64,000 nt of DNA from positions 3,162,001 through 3,226,000 of the forward strand of contig NZ_RCCA01000001.1 of NCBI RefSeq assembly GCF_003663845.1, in the 5' to 3' direction. Positions within the stretch are counted from its first letter, which is position 1, and each line of letters begins with the position of its first letter. Positions 1-9,251 of the stretch are shown one piece after another. Made by a program: the position numbers and the translations under genes. Under the pieces are notes generated by a model. It made no database searches and was not told where the DNA came from. It saw nothing but the letters and a program-made list of their open reading frames with translations. The DNA is from Chryseobacterium sp. 7 (GTDB lineage: Bacteria; Bacteroidota; Bacteroidia; Flavobacteriales; Weeksellaceae).

Positions 1-1
1 A

Positions 2-757
2 TCTACAGATGAAATGAATTTCGTAGTCAATGATATTAAAGGAAATGTATATGACATGACCCTTAATCTTGTTGCCAAAAGAAACTCTCAGTCTGCACAG
101 GGTAAAACAGTGGTAGTAGACACAAAACTGGCTATTCCTAAAGAAGATGATCTTAAAATGATTTGGAATGTAAACAAAGCGCTTACCGGAAACAAACTTG
201 CCATGAAAATGGATACAAAAGGTAACGTTATTTCTATTACAGGTTTTGATGCTGTTTACACAAAAGTTTCCAATGCAGTAGGCACACTTGTGAAAGATGC
301 CAATCAGAAAGCTAGTGTTGTGGCAAGCCTTAAAGAATCATTCAACGAAAAAGTATTGAAAGATCAGTTCCATAAAAACCTGATGATTATTCCTAAAAAA
401 GGAGTAAAAATTGGAGAAAAATGGTCAACTTCTGAAAATGCAGACCCAAGCGGAAGCGTAAAAGTAACTTCTAATTATGTAATGAAAAGCTTAGGAAACG
501 GAGCAGCAGAAATTGCAGTAACCGGAGGTATTCCTAAAAAAACTGAAAAGAAAGCTCAGGGGCCTATCACCCATAGCCTGAGCAGTGAACTGGTTCAGAA
601 TGGAACCATTAAGTTTGACGAAAGCACAGGATGGATTACCAACCAGAATATTACTGTAAAAGCAACACAGATAGAAACCATTTCAGACGGAAAACAATCA
701 CAGTCTATGAAAAGCGTTTCCAATTCTTCTGTTATGGTAAACCCATCTGCTAAATAA
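2..757 (+). CDS. DUF6263 family protein (5' end outside window)
   Basis: The frame is open from the left edge, so the protein starts before the window; the first internal Met is at position 14, but codons before it are also open. At least 250 residues are visible. It is a soluble, lysine-rich sequence with beta-like alternation and a GEKW motif about halfway, which resembles the DUF6263 proteins of Flavobacteriia, usually exported and of unknown function. No catalytic motif is visible. It is followed 58 bp later by a DUF4834 gene on the same strand. The family assignment is from memory of sequence style and is moderate. Confidence 0.6.
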   Translation, partial: STDEMNFVVNDIKGNVYDMTLNLVAKRNSQSAQGKTVVVDTKLAIPKEDDLKMIWNVNKALTGNKLAMKMDTKGNVISITGFDAVYTKVSNAVGTLVKDANQKASVVASLKESFNEKVLKDQFHKNLMIIPKKGVKIGEKWSTSENADPSGSVKVTSNYVMKSLGNGAAEIAVTGGIPKKTEKKAQGPITHSLSSELVQNGTIKFDESTGWITNQNITVKATQIETISDGKQSQSMKSVSNSSVMVNPSAK

Positions 758-815
758 CTGAATTAAATGCATTCAGGGTTTAACATGTAAACCCTGAACT
801 TTAAATTTTAACATT

Positions 816-1046
816 ATGAAGTACATTCTTGAGTTAGTACTCTCTGCCATTATTATTTTCTTTGTCTGGAATATTCTGAAAAGAATCTTCTTCAAGACAT
901 TTTATAGTTACCGTTTTAATAACAACAATCAGAACAACGGGCAGCAGGACCTACACAACTCGAATAAGAATAACAAACAGAACCTCAACTGGGATGCAGA
1001 AACTGTAGACTATGAAGAGGTAAAAGAGAGTAAGGACAAAAGGTAA
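816..1046 (+). CDS. DUF4834 family small membrane protein
   Basis: A 76-aa protein with one N-terminal hydrophobic helix (about residues 4-24), then a basic and aromatic stretch, an Asn/Gln-rich linker and an acidic tail containing NWDAETVDYEEV. This layout is that of DUF4834, a small Bacteroidetes membrane protein of unknown role, often encoded next to membrane or cell-envelope genes. It lies 31 bp before the YfhO gene on the same strand and is probably co-transcribed with it. Confidence 0.7.
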   Translation: MKYILELVLSAIIIFFVWNILKRIFFKTFYSYRFNNNNQNNGQQDLHNSNKNNKQNLNWDAETVDYEEVKESKDKR

Positions 1047-1077
1047 AAATTCCAAGAAATAAAAGATAATAACCAGC

Positions 1078-3603
1078 ATGGCAAAAAATAAAAACTTAAT
1101 TTATATTGCGGCTTCATTAGTAGTATTTATAGTTTTAGCATTTTTATATTCTACCCCTGTATTCACAGGAAAACAGCTTTTTCAGCATGATATTGTGCAA
1201 TACAGAGGAGGAGCAAAAGAACTGCTCGACTATAGAGCCAGTACAGGAAATGAAACCTATTGGAGCGACTCTATGTTTGGCGGAATGCCGACTTATCAGA
1301 TGGGAAGCCAGTTCAAAGGGGACATCATCAAAAAAATAGACAGCAATCTGAATTTCCTGCCAAGGCCGGTTAATTATCTCTTCCTGCTTTTTGCAGGTTT
1401 TTTCCTTTTGGGAATGGTCGTGGTAAGAAACTGGAAGTATGCACTCTTAGGAGCCACTTTCTTTGGACTTTCGACTTATTTTTATATTATTATTGCAGCT
1501 GGACATAATGGTAAAGTAAACACCATTGAATATTTTGCCCCGCTGCTGGCCGGAATTTTACTCGTTTATATCAGAAAACAATACATCTGGGGATTCATCG
1601 TCACTACCCTTTTCATGGGATTGCAGATTGCAGCCAATCACCCGCAGATGACGTATTATCTTTTCCTTGCATTAGGATTCTTATTCTTGTCTGAACTCAT
1701 CAGAGCTATTCAGAAAAAGACACCAATGAAGCACTTCCTGATCTCATCAGGAATTATCGCGGCATCATGTATTATTGGAGTTGGAATGAATTCACAGAGA
1801 ATCATGGCCAATTCTGAATATGTAAAAGAAACCGTTCGTGGAAAGCAGATTTTAGATAATGACAGCCATACTTCAGGAAAATCCGGAATGGATAAAGAAA
1901 GTATGCTGATGTGGAGCTACGGACAGCTTGAAACCTTAAACCTGTTCATTCCAAGATTAATGGGTGGAGGAAGCCAGGAACCGGAAGGAAAAGAAATGAT
2001 GAGCAAAGTTCAGGAACTGGTTCAGGAAAATGTAGGTTCACAGGCGGAAATGGATAGGATTTCTAAAGGTTTTGGCGGAATGACCTATTGGGGAGACCAG
2101 CCGGGAACTTCGGGACCTGCTTACCAGGGAGCTATTGTTTGCTTCCTTGCAGTATTAGGCTTTTTCTTTGCATCGAAGAAATACCGTTACTGGATTTTGG
2201 GAGCTTCTATCCTGACTATTTTACTGGCTTGGGGAAGCAACTTTATGCCTTTATCCGACTTCTTTATTGATTATGTACCATTCTATAATAAATTCAGAGC
2301 ACCATCTTCTATTTTAGTAGTTGTAGAGCTATTATTCCCTCTGATTGCTATTTTGGGATTATACAGATTCTTCACAGATGAGAAATTAACTGAGGAATAC
2401 AAACAGAAAATTCTTCTGTATGTATCTGGTGGAACTTTAGGGCTTTTATTGATTCTTTTGGTTTTCGGAAAATCATTATTAGGATTTTCAACAGAAAACG
2501 AAAAGACTTATTTCCCTCCTTTCCTACTCGATTATCTTGTAGATGAAAGATATAAACTATTCAGAATAGATGCGATTAAAGCATTCATCTATGTAGCCAT
2601 TACTGCAGCTGCATTGTTCCTGACTTTAAAGAAAAAGCTGAATCAGAATATTGCCTTGGTAATAATCGGAGTGGTAAGTTTATTTGATCTTTGGACGGTA
2701 AACAAACGTTATTTAAATGACGAAAACTATGTAGATAAAATCTTCGCAGAAAATCCTTTCCAGACAGAAAGTTCAGACCTGCTGGCTGAAAAAGTTCAGG
2801 GAAATCCGAATCTGGAATCTATTTTAGCCAATGTGAACATCAACAAAACATTGGAAACCATTGCTGAAAAAGACAAAACGCACTACAGAATTTACAACCA
2901 GACGCTGGGTGTAACAAGTGAAACGAATACTTCTTATTTTAAAGCTTCAATCGGTGGTTATCACGCTGTGAAATTAAGAAGATATGATGATGTTCTGAAC
3001 GAATACATCAATAGTATAGACAGTGTAAAAACCCCTAATGTATTAAACTTATTAAATGCTAAATACCTTGTTTTCGGGGGTCCTGATCAGCCACAGGTAG
3101 TTCCAAATCCAAAAGCCAATGGTAACGCATGGTTTGTAAGCGACCTGAAGTTTGTAGATAGCCCTAATCAGGAAATTAAAGCTATCGGAACTATCGACAA
3201 CAAAAAAACAGCAGTGATTGCTTCATCTGATAAATCGTATTTTGATGGTAAACCTGTTCAGGCAGATTCTACAGCATTTATCAATCTGACAAAATATCAG
3301 CCTAACGAACTTGAATTTAAATCCCAGTCGAAGACCCCTCAATTAGCGGTATTCTCTGAAGTGTATTATCCTCACGGATGGAAAGTGCTGGTAGATGAGA
3401 AAGAAGTTCCATACATTAAAGCAGATTATTTACTTCGTGCAGTGCATGTTCCGGCAGGAAATCACCACATCAGAATGGTTTTTGAACCTGAAGTGATTGA
3501 AAAAGGAAAATGGGTTTCTCTTCTTTCATTCGGGTTATTTATCCTATTGTCTGCATTTGGAATTTTCTGGATGAATAAGAACAAGAAAAAAGAGATTGCA
3601 TAA
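1078..3603 (+). CDS. YfhO family polytopic membrane protein
   Basis: 841 residues with an N-terminal membrane helix, a periplasmic loop (residues about 30-90, with FGGMPTYQ), and roughly eleven more hydrophobic helices to about residue 540. A long soluble region follows, and a last membrane helix lies near the C-terminus. This is the YfhO organisation (GT-C-like membrane proteins linked in Gram-positives to glycosylation of teichoic acids). The Bacteroidetes members are of unknown substrate. ATG 1078 follows the DUF4834 gene closely. The family call is good; a sugar-transfer role is inference. Confidence 0.8.
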   Translation: MAKNKNLIYIAASLVVFIVLAFLYSTPVFTGKQLFQHDIVQYRGGAKELLDYRASTGNETYWSDSMFGGMPTYQMGSQFKGDIIKKIDSNLNFLPRPVNYLFLLFAGFFLLGMVVVRNWKYALLGATFFGLSTYFYIIIAAGHNGKVNTIEYFAPLLAGILLVYIRKQYIWGFIVTTLFMGLQIAANHPQMTYYLFLALGFLFLSELIRAIQKKTPMKHFLISSGIIAASCIIGVGMNSQRIMANSEYVKETVRGKQILDNDSHTSGKSGMDKESMLMWSYGQLETLNLFIPRLMGGGSQEPEGKEMMSKVQELVQENVGSQAEMDRISKGFGGMTYWGDQPGTSGPAYQGAIVCFLAVLGFFFASKKYRYWILGASILTILLAWGSNFMPLSDFFIDYVPFYNKFRAPSSILVVVELLFPLIAILGLYRFFTDEKLTEEYKQKILLYVSGGTLGLLLILLVFGKSLLGFSTENEKTYFPPFLLDYLVDERYKLFRIDAIKAFIYVAITAAALFLTLKKKLNQNIALVIIGVVSLFDLWTVNKRYLNDENYVDKIFAENPFQTESSDLLAEKVQGNPNLESILANVNINKTLETIAEKDKTHYRIYNQTLGVTSETNTSYFKASIGGYHAVKLRRYDDVLNEYINSIDSVKTPNVLNLLNAKYLVFGGPDQPQVVPNPKANGNAWFVSDLKFVDSPNQEIKAIGTIDNKKTAVIASSDKSYFDGKPVQADSTAFINLTKYQPNELEFKSQSKTPQLAVFSEVYYPHGWKVLVDEKEVPYIKADYLLRAVHVPAGNHHIRMVFEPEVIEKGKWVSLLSFGLFILLSAFGIFWMNKNKKKEIA

Positions 3604-3619
3604 ATTAAACACACATTTT

Positions 3620-4576
3620 ATGAAAAAAATACTATTGCTGATTATTACTGTTAATTTATTTAACTGCCAAAAGAAAGAGGTACAGTATACTTCTCCACCT
3701 CTACCTATGGAAGAGGTAACTTTAAATAATAATATAACTTCAAAACATGTCAATATCCCCAATACTAAAATATATTTTTTGCCTTTTGATAAAAACTATA
3801 ATTTAAGTAATGGAGCTATGGTTTCTAAAGACAATAATTATTCTATTACTGTAACGGAGTCGGATGGCAATACAGTAAAAAATACTGTTGATGATTTTTC
3901 AAAAGAAGACTTTGAGGCAAAAGGAATAAAAGTATTTGATGATAAGTTTATTACGGTAAATGGAGTAAAATCTAAAATTATTTTTCTGCAGGGTCAGCCA
4001 CAATTAAAAGGAGCAATTCTTTTTATTGATAATAAAACCGAAAAAGAAATGATTACTGCAATGTATGATGCCAATAATACTTTGCTGGAAAACAAAGTAA
4101 AAAATATGCTGCATACTATTGTTTATAATAAGGATGCGAAGGTAGATTATTTAGGCAATGCAACTTTCAAAATAGATCTTTCAAACACTAAGTTTAAGTT
4201 CCAAAAATACACCTCAAATTTTTATAATTTTACAGAAGATGGTAAAGATGTTGGAATATTAGAACCAACCATTTTAATTTCACAAATACCTAATATTGAA
4301 AATCCTAGCTTAAAAGGCTTTTTTGAAGAAGCAAAAAAATCATTACTCAAGTATGGTTTTAAAGATTTGGATGAAAAAAACATAATTGAAACAAAAGATT
4401 CATTCCAGGCAGAGGTTTATGGAAAATTTAAAGGAAAGCCGAGTGTATGCTATTATAAAATTATAAAAGATCCAAAAAAAGATTTCATATTGTTTTTAAT
4501 GGCATCTTCTAAACAGAATTTAGATCAGGATTTACCACAATTCAAAAAAATAGCAACTACATTTTCATTTAAATAA
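3620..4576 (+). CDS. Predicted lipoprotein of unknown function
   Basis: I chose ATG 3620 because it gives a compact signal peptide ending in the lipobox LFNC (Cys at about residue 16); the frame also has a possible start at 3596 that would add eight polar residues. The mature part (about 300 aa) is lysine-rich with no recognised motif and looks like two related halves, each with a DGNTV or EDGKDV turn followed by a beta-rich stretch. It begins 16 bp after YfhO and ends one base before the TTG start of the glycosyltransferase, so it sits in the middle of a probable operon. No function can be assigned. Confidence 0.65.
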   Translation: MKKILLLIITVNLFNCQKKEVQYTSPPLPMEEVTLNNNITSKHVNIPNTKIYFLPFDKNYNLSNGAMVSKDNNYSITVTESDGNTVKNTVDDFSKEDFEAKGIKVFDDKFITVNGVKSKIIFLQGQPQLKGAILFIDNKTEKEMITAMYDANNTLLENKVKNMLHTIVYNKDAKVDYLGNATFKIDLSNTKFKFQKYTSNFYNFTEDGKDVGILEPTILISQIPNIENPSLKGFFEEAKKSLLKYGFKDLDEKNIIETKDSFQAEVYGKFKGKPSVCYYKIIKDPKKDFILFLMASSKQNLDQDLPQFKKIATTFSFK

Positions 4577-4577
4577 A

Positions 4578-5870
4578 TTGGAACAGAAGAAAATATTAAT
4601 TATTACCTATTACTGGCCTCCTGCGGGAGGTCCTGGTGTTCAAAGATGGCTGAAGTTTGCAAAATATCTGCCAGATTTCGGCTGGAAACCTGTCATCTAT
4701 ACTCCCGAAAATCCAAGCTATCCATTGCTGGATGAAACGCTGATGAAAGATGTTCCTGAAAACATTGAAATAGTAAGAACCAAAATCTGGGAACCTTACC
4801 AACTAGCTGAAAAACTTAATAAAAGCAACAAGAAATTTAAGGCCGGACAATTTGATGTAGGAAAAAATCAAAGCTGGAAATCTAAACTTTCAATTTGGGT
4901 AAGAGGTAATTTTTTCATTCCAGATGCCAGAGTTTTTTGGGTAAAACCTTCCGTTACATTTTTGGAAAAATACCTGAAAGAAAATAACATACATACCATT
5001 GTAACTTCCGGTCCGCCCCACTCGCTCCATTTGATTGGTTTAGGATTAAAAAGCAAAATGCCGAACCTGAAATGGATTGCCGATTTCCGTGATCCATGGA
5101 CAGAGATTTCCTATTACAAACACTTGAAATTAACCAAAAGTTCGGATAAAAAACACCGTCAGCTTGAAAGCGCTGTATTTAAAAATTCAGACATCACGCT
5201 GGCAACAAGCTATACCGATGCTGAAAACTTCAGAAAAGCAGGCGCTAATGCTGTTTGCATTACGAATGGATTTGATGAAAGTGATTCGGGCGAAAAAGCG
5301 AAAGGACAAAAGGGTGAAAATAAATTTATACTTAGTTATATCGGAGTTTTAGAGCAACTTAGAAATCCTGAAAATCTATGGAAAGCACTTGATGAACTGA
5401 TCAAGGAAAACGCTGATTTTGCAGATGATTTTACATTGAAGTTTGTAGGAAGAATAGATGATAAAATTCTGAGTGCTATTGAAAATTCGAATTTAAAAAA
5501 TCATATTTTGAATCTTGGATATCTGGCTCATGGTAAAGCGGTAGAAGAAATGGAAAATTCTGACATGCTTCTTATCACCAATTTCCCGAATGAATCTTCA
5601 AAGGGGATTATCCCCGGAAAAATCTTTGAGTATCTTGCATCAGGAAAACAAATTCTCTCCTTCGGGCCTGAGAAAGCTGATGTGGCAAAAATTCTTGAGG
5701 AAACACAGGCAGGAAAACACTTTAATTATCAGGATACAGAAACTGTTAAAAAGTTTATCCTTGAAAAGTTTGACCTTTGGAAGGCAGGAAGTCTTCTTGA
5801 AAACACTCAACATATCGAACAGTTTTCAAGAAAAAACCTTACCCATCAATTGACTGAGGTCTTGAAATAA
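4578..5870 (+). CDS. Glycosyltransferase, GT4-like
   Basis: 430 residues. The N-terminus (KILIITYYWPPAGGPG then WLKFAKYL) is the typical nucleotide-sugar transferase opening of GT4 enzymes in Bacteroidetes. The C-terminal Rossmann half has SYIGVLEQLRNPENL, KFVGRID and the donor-binding stretch GIIPGKIFEYLASGKQIL. The start codon appears to be TTG at 4578, because no in-frame ATG precedes the conserved N-terminus; this leaves one base after the upstream lipoprotein stop. Acceptor and sugar cannot be read from sequence, and no polysaccharide locus is next to it. Confidence 0.8.
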   Translation: MEQKKILIITYYWPPAGGPGVQRWLKFAKYLPDFGWKPVIYTPENPSYPLLDETLMKDVPENIEIVRTKIWEPYQLAEKLNKSNKKFKAGQFDVGKNQSWKSKLSIWVRGNFFIPDARVFWVKPSVTFLEKYLKENNIHTIVTSGPPHSLHLIGLGLKSKMPNLKWIADFRDPWTEISYYKHLKLTKSSDKKHRQLESAVFKNSDITLATSYTDAENFRKAGANAVCITNGFDESDSGEKAKGQKGENKFILSYIGVLEQLRNPENLWKALDELIKENADFADDFTLKFVGRIDDKILSAIENSNLKNHILNLGYLAHGKAVEEMENSDMLLITNFPNESSKGIIPGKIFEYLASGKQILSFGPEKADVAKILEETQAGKHFNYQDTETVKKFILEKFDLWKAGSLLENTQHIEQFSRKNLTHQLTEVLK

Positions 5871-5920
5871 GACTGGAAGTTAGAGGCTGAAGGTTTATTC
5901 ACACTTCTAACTTCCAGTCT
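5870..5920. terminator. 15-bp inverted repeat between convergent genes
   Basis: The arms 5870-5884 (AGACTGGAAGTTAGA) and 5906-5920 are perfect reverse complements around a 21-base loop. The repeat fills the gap between the glycosyltransferase stop and the convergent lipoprotein stop exactly. There is no good T-tract on either side, so it may be a factor-dependent stop or an mRNA-stabilising hairpin. Confidence 0.55.
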
Positions 5921-6580
5921 CTATATTGTCCACTGGTCATTCAAAACTGCAACCAGATAATATTTCCCCTGAAATTCTTCAAATACAAAACGAACCGTTT
6001 TCCAGTCCATGTTTCCGTACTTTTCGGTTCCTTTAATATAGTTTTCGGTGAAGTCGTCTTTAGGATAGATTTCCTTTAAATTATTCAGTGAATTACCTCC
6101 ACCTATGAACTTATTCAGTGAATATTGTGATGTGGTAAAATCTTTAGAAAACACCCATTTACCCAGATAATCATTGATCGTCGCTTTATAAGGATCTCCG
6201 GAACCATCATGGGCACCCCATGTAAACAGTGTTTTGGTCGGCTGATATTTCTCAAAGTCTGTTTTAGAAAAATGCTTGTCTTCTTTTACATCCACAAAAG
6301 CATACATGGAAAAACGGACTCCTTTTTCAGGGTGAATTAAAGATGCAAAAGTGGTATAATCTTTATCTTTTAAAGCTTTTAAAACCTCATCATTGGCCTG
6401 TTTTAAAACAGCTTCTTTATTAATATTATTCTGAACGGCTCCAGCACTGTCAACTTTATGCTGTGCAATGGAATCAATTTGATTGGGAACAGTTTTGCCA
6501 GCCTCTTTTTTACAAGCTGTAGCAACACCGAGAACTAATACTGTACTCATAGCTAATAGGGGAAAAATTCTCTTTTTCAT
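5921..6580 (-). CDS. Predicted lipoprotein
   Basis: 219 residues with a signal peptide and lipobox: a basic start MKKR, a hydrophobic stretch, then ATAC with Cys near residue 23. The mature part is hydrophilic and contains FASLIHPEKGVRFS (residues about 80-93) and a C-terminal FVFEEFQGKYYLVAVLNDQW, which resembles Bacteroidetes lipoproteins with an NTF2-like or SnoaL-like fold. I do not recognise a function. It is convergent with the glycosyltransferase and stands alone on its strand. Confidence 0.65.
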   Translation of the reverse strand: MKKRIFPLLAMSTVLVLGVATACKKEAGKTVPNQIDSIAQHKVDSAGAVQNNINKEAVLKQANDEVLKALKDKDYTTFASLIHPEKGVRFSMYAFVDVKEDKHFSKTDFEKYQPTKTLFTWGAHDGSGDPYKATINDYLGKWVFSKDFTTSQYSLNKFIGGGNSLNNLKEIYPKDDFTENYIKGTEKYGNMDWKTVRFVFEEFQGKYYLVAVLNDQWTI

Positions 6581-6694
6581 ATGATAAAATTTGTGGTGGA
6601 TAAAGAAAGTACCAAAACTGATGCCAACAGCTATAATTCATAAATGATGGTTGATAATTCATAAGTCATCTTTCATAATTTATAATTTCAGTTG

Positions 6695-6702
6695 TACCTT
6701 TG
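6695..6702 (+). promoter_or_regulatory. Bacteroidetes -7 element TACCTTTG of ypdA
   Basis: TACCTTTG matches the -7 consensus TAnnTTTG exactly and ends four bases before the chosen ATG at 6707. A T-rich TTTC at 6671-6674 is a weak candidate for the -33 part. With initiation four to seven bases downstream, the transcript would be leaderless or nearly so. Confidence 0.55.
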
Positions 6703-6706
6703 TTGT

Positions 6707-7672
6707 ATGGAAATTTTGGACATTCTCATTATCGGAGCCGGGCCTATTGGTCTAAACTGTGCTATTGAAGCTCAAAAAAATAACCTTAGCCATTTAATCA
6801 TTGAAAAAGGAACTATTGTTAACTCACTGTACAATTATCCTTTATACATGCGCTTTTTCTCTACAGCTGAAAAACTTGAAATTGATGAAATTCCTTTTAT
6901 TTCTGCTGCTCCCAAGCCAGGAAGACAGGAAGCGTTGGAATACTATCAGGGAATTGCCCGACAGAAAAAGATCAACATCCATCTCTATGAAAAGGTGTTG
7001 AGTGTTTCCAAAAATGCTGAAGTATTTGAGATCAAAACGACCAAATCAACCTATTTTGCTAAGAATATTGTGATTGCAATCGGATTCTATGATATTCCTA
7101 ATCTTATGAATATTCCAGGCGAAAATCTTCCGAAGGTCAAACATTATTATACCGAACCTTATCCTTATGCAAGGCAGAAAATAGTGGTTGTAGGATCAAG
7201 CAATTCTGCTGTAGATGCAGCACTGGAAACCTATAGAAAAGGAGCTGAAGTAACGATGATTGTCCGTCACTCCGAAATTTCAAAAAGTGTAAAATATTGG
7301 GTAAAACCGGATATTGAAAACAGAATTGCAGAAGGAAGTATTAAAGCTTATTTTAATGCAGAAATGATTGAAATAACAGAAAACACTGTGATTTTTAAAG
7401 ATGAAAAAGGAAAAACTAATGAAATTGACAATGATTTTGTATTGGCAATGACAGGTTATCTTCCGGATTTTGATTTTCTTAAAAATTCAGGGATCGAGTT
7501 GAAGGGAGACTGCCTTAATCCTTTTTATAATCCCGAAACAATGGAAACCAATATTTCCAATCTTTATCTTGCAGGAGTGGTTTGTGGAGGAAAAGACACG
7601 CATCTCTGGTTCATTGAGAATTCGAGAATCCATGCGAATATGATTATCAATTCTATACTTTCCAAGTCTTAA
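6707..7672 (+). CDS. ypdA: YpdA-like FAD/NAD(P)-dependent thiol-disulfide reductase
   Basis: A 321-aa two-dinucleotide-binding-domain flavoprotein. GAGPIG at residues 10-15 binds FAD; VVVGSSNSAVDAAL near residue 160 is the NAD(P)H site; the C-terminal FAD motif is LYLAGVVCGG. There is no CxxC redox pair, which separates it from thioredoxin reductase and fits YpdA/Bdr, the putative bacillithiol disulfide reductase that acts with bacilliredoxins in the cytoplasm of Firmicutes and many Bacteroidetes. An upstream TTG at 6692 is in frame but precedes or overlaps the -7 promoter element, so ATG 6707 is preferred. The substrate is inferred from the family. Confidence 0.85.
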   Translation: MEILDILIIGAGPIGLNCAIEAQKNNLSHLIIEKGTIVNSLYNYPLYMRFFSTAEKLEIDEIPFISAAPKPGRQEALEYYQGIARQKKINIHLYEKVLSVSKNAEVFEIKTTKSTYFAKNIVIAIGFYDIPNLMNIPGENLPKVKHYYTEPYPYARQKIVVVGSSNSAVDAALETYRKGAEVTMIVRHSEISKSVKYWVKPDIENRIAEGSIKAYFNAEMIEITENTVIFKDEKGKTNEIDNDFVLAMTGYLPDFDFLKNSGIELKGDCLNPFYNPETMETNISNLYLAGVVCGGKDTHLWFIENSRIHANMIINSILSKS

Positions 7673-7693
7673 TTATAAAAAGCAATACATATT

Positions 7694-7738
7694 AAAAGCT
7701 TCGGGCAATTTCTACGAAATTGCCCGAAGCTTTTTTAA
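7694..7738. terminator. Bidirectional intrinsic terminator
   Basis: A perfect 19-bp stem, with arms 7694-7712 and 7716-7734 around a 3-base loop, is followed by a T-run on the plus strand and preceded by an A-run for the minus strand. It lies between the convergent ypdA and MFS genes and can serve both. Confidence 0.9.
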
Positions 7739-7765
7739 ATTCATGAGTCAAAATCATGATATTTC

Positions 7766-9004
7766 TTATATTACATCTTCTTCCACTTTATTTTTATCCT
7801 TAAGCATCCATGGAATGATAAAGTAAAAACCTACGGCAATAGCCACTGCCAATACTCCTGTTCCAATCCACAATATACTGAAGCCTAACTTTTCAGCAAT
7901 CAACGTTCCTATATAAGGCGTAACAATGAATGCTATTGAAAAAGAAATTCCATTCAATCCCATATAAGCACCTTTATTCTTCTCACCCGAACGTAATGCT
8001 GTGATGGTAGACATAAAGGGAAGCGTCCAGATTTCTCCTACACAAAGTAATGTCATAGACAACACAAGAGTAATGATACTGTAATCAAAAGCCAGCATGG
8101 CATAGGAAATTCCGCACAGAAAAGTCCCGAACAGCATGGTAAAAGCTAAAGTAAAATATTTTTCAGCAACCTGTACCAATCCCATTTCCAGCAGTACAAT
8201 CAGAAAACCACTATATCCCAGGATATACCCGATATTCTGCTGGCTCAAATGCGCAGTATCCTTATAAAATATGGTCAATGTACTGAAAATCTGAAAGAAA
8301 CATATGGCAAAGAACATACAGAACGCACAATAAATCAAAAAATTGCCGTCACGATACGGCGAACTTTCTTTTTTAACTACAATGGTTTCTTTTACCAATT
8401 TAGCTTTCTGCTTTGCTAATCTTGCACGGTCTTTAAAGAACCAGATATACATCAACCCTGCCAGCAAAGCAGCCAGTGCATTACTGAAAAACAGAAATTC
8501 ATAAGAAATAGCAGAGAGAATTCCTCCCAATGCTGGTCCGATAGAAAATCCCAAATTAACGGCCATACGGTTTAAGGAAAAAGCTCTGGTAATATTTTCT
8601 GGCTTTGCGTATTTTGTGATCGCCACCGAGTTGGCAGGACGAAAAGTTTCGCTTACAATACTCTGGGCTAAAATAATCCCTGCCAACCCTGCTTCTGTTG
8701 TAAAAAGCGGAATCATACAGAATAAAGGCACACTGAGAAGCAGACTCAGGCTCTGTACCCTGTACTCTCCTATTTTATCTGTAATCATCCCACCCAGCCA
8801 TGATCCGATGACCGAACCTATCCCGAAAAAGCTTAGCACAATTCCGGAATTTTCAATACTGAAATGCAAATGATTCGTCATATAAACTCCAAGAAACGGA
8901 AGTACCATAGAACCAGCCCTGTTGATGAGCATTACCAACGCCAGCATCCAACTCTCCTGCGAGAGTCCTTTGAAAGAACTCGTATATACGTTAATTAATC
9001 TCAC
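7766..9004 (-). CDS. MFS transporter
   Basis: 412 residues with about twelve hydrophobic helices and a central basic loop (RARLAKQKAKLVKE, residues about 197-210). The loop between helices 2 and 3 has GSWLGGMITDKIGEYR, the MFS motif A. The helix 4-5 region has NRMAVNLGFSIGPALGGIL, which resembles drug-efflux MFS members of the MDR type. The inner-membrane substrate is unknown. It is convergent with ypdA across a strong terminator and divergent from the AraC gene at 9252. Confidence 0.85.
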   Translation of the reverse strand: MRLINVYTSSFKGLSQESWMLALVMLINRAGSMVLPFLGVYMTNHLHFSIENSGIVLSFFGIGSVIGSWLGGMITDKIGEYRVQSLSLLLSVPLFCMIPLFTTEAGLAGIILAQSIVSETFRPANSVAITKYAKPENITRAFSLNRMAVNLGFSIGPALGGILSAISYEFLFFSNALAALLAGLMYIWFFKDRARLAKQKAKLVKETIVVKKESSPYRDGNFLIYCAFCMFFAICFFQIFSTLTIFYKDTAHLSQQNIGYILGYSGFLIVLLEMGLVQVAEKYFTLAFTMLFGTFLCGISYAMLAFDYSIITLVLSMTLLCVGEIWTLPFMSTITALRSGEKNKGAYMGLNGISFSIAFIVTPYIGTLIAEKLGFSILWIGTGVLAVAIAVGFYFIIPWMLKDKNKVEEDVI

Positions 9005-9251
9005 AATAATATTTTGGGGAAATTTGAAAGTGCAAAATTAGATAAAAATAACCCAAAAGCCTTTATTTAAACCCTTTTTTTATCAATAAACTCCTTAAAG
9101 CTGCCCCCATTGACTTCATTTTGGAAGAAATGAATCTTTTTGGTATTTAAAGCCGTAGAACTTTTATAAAAATCGTAAATTGCAGTAATAACGATATTTT
9201 TTTAAGCTTAAAAACTTAAAAACACAATAAAAATTTAATCAATACGTAAGA

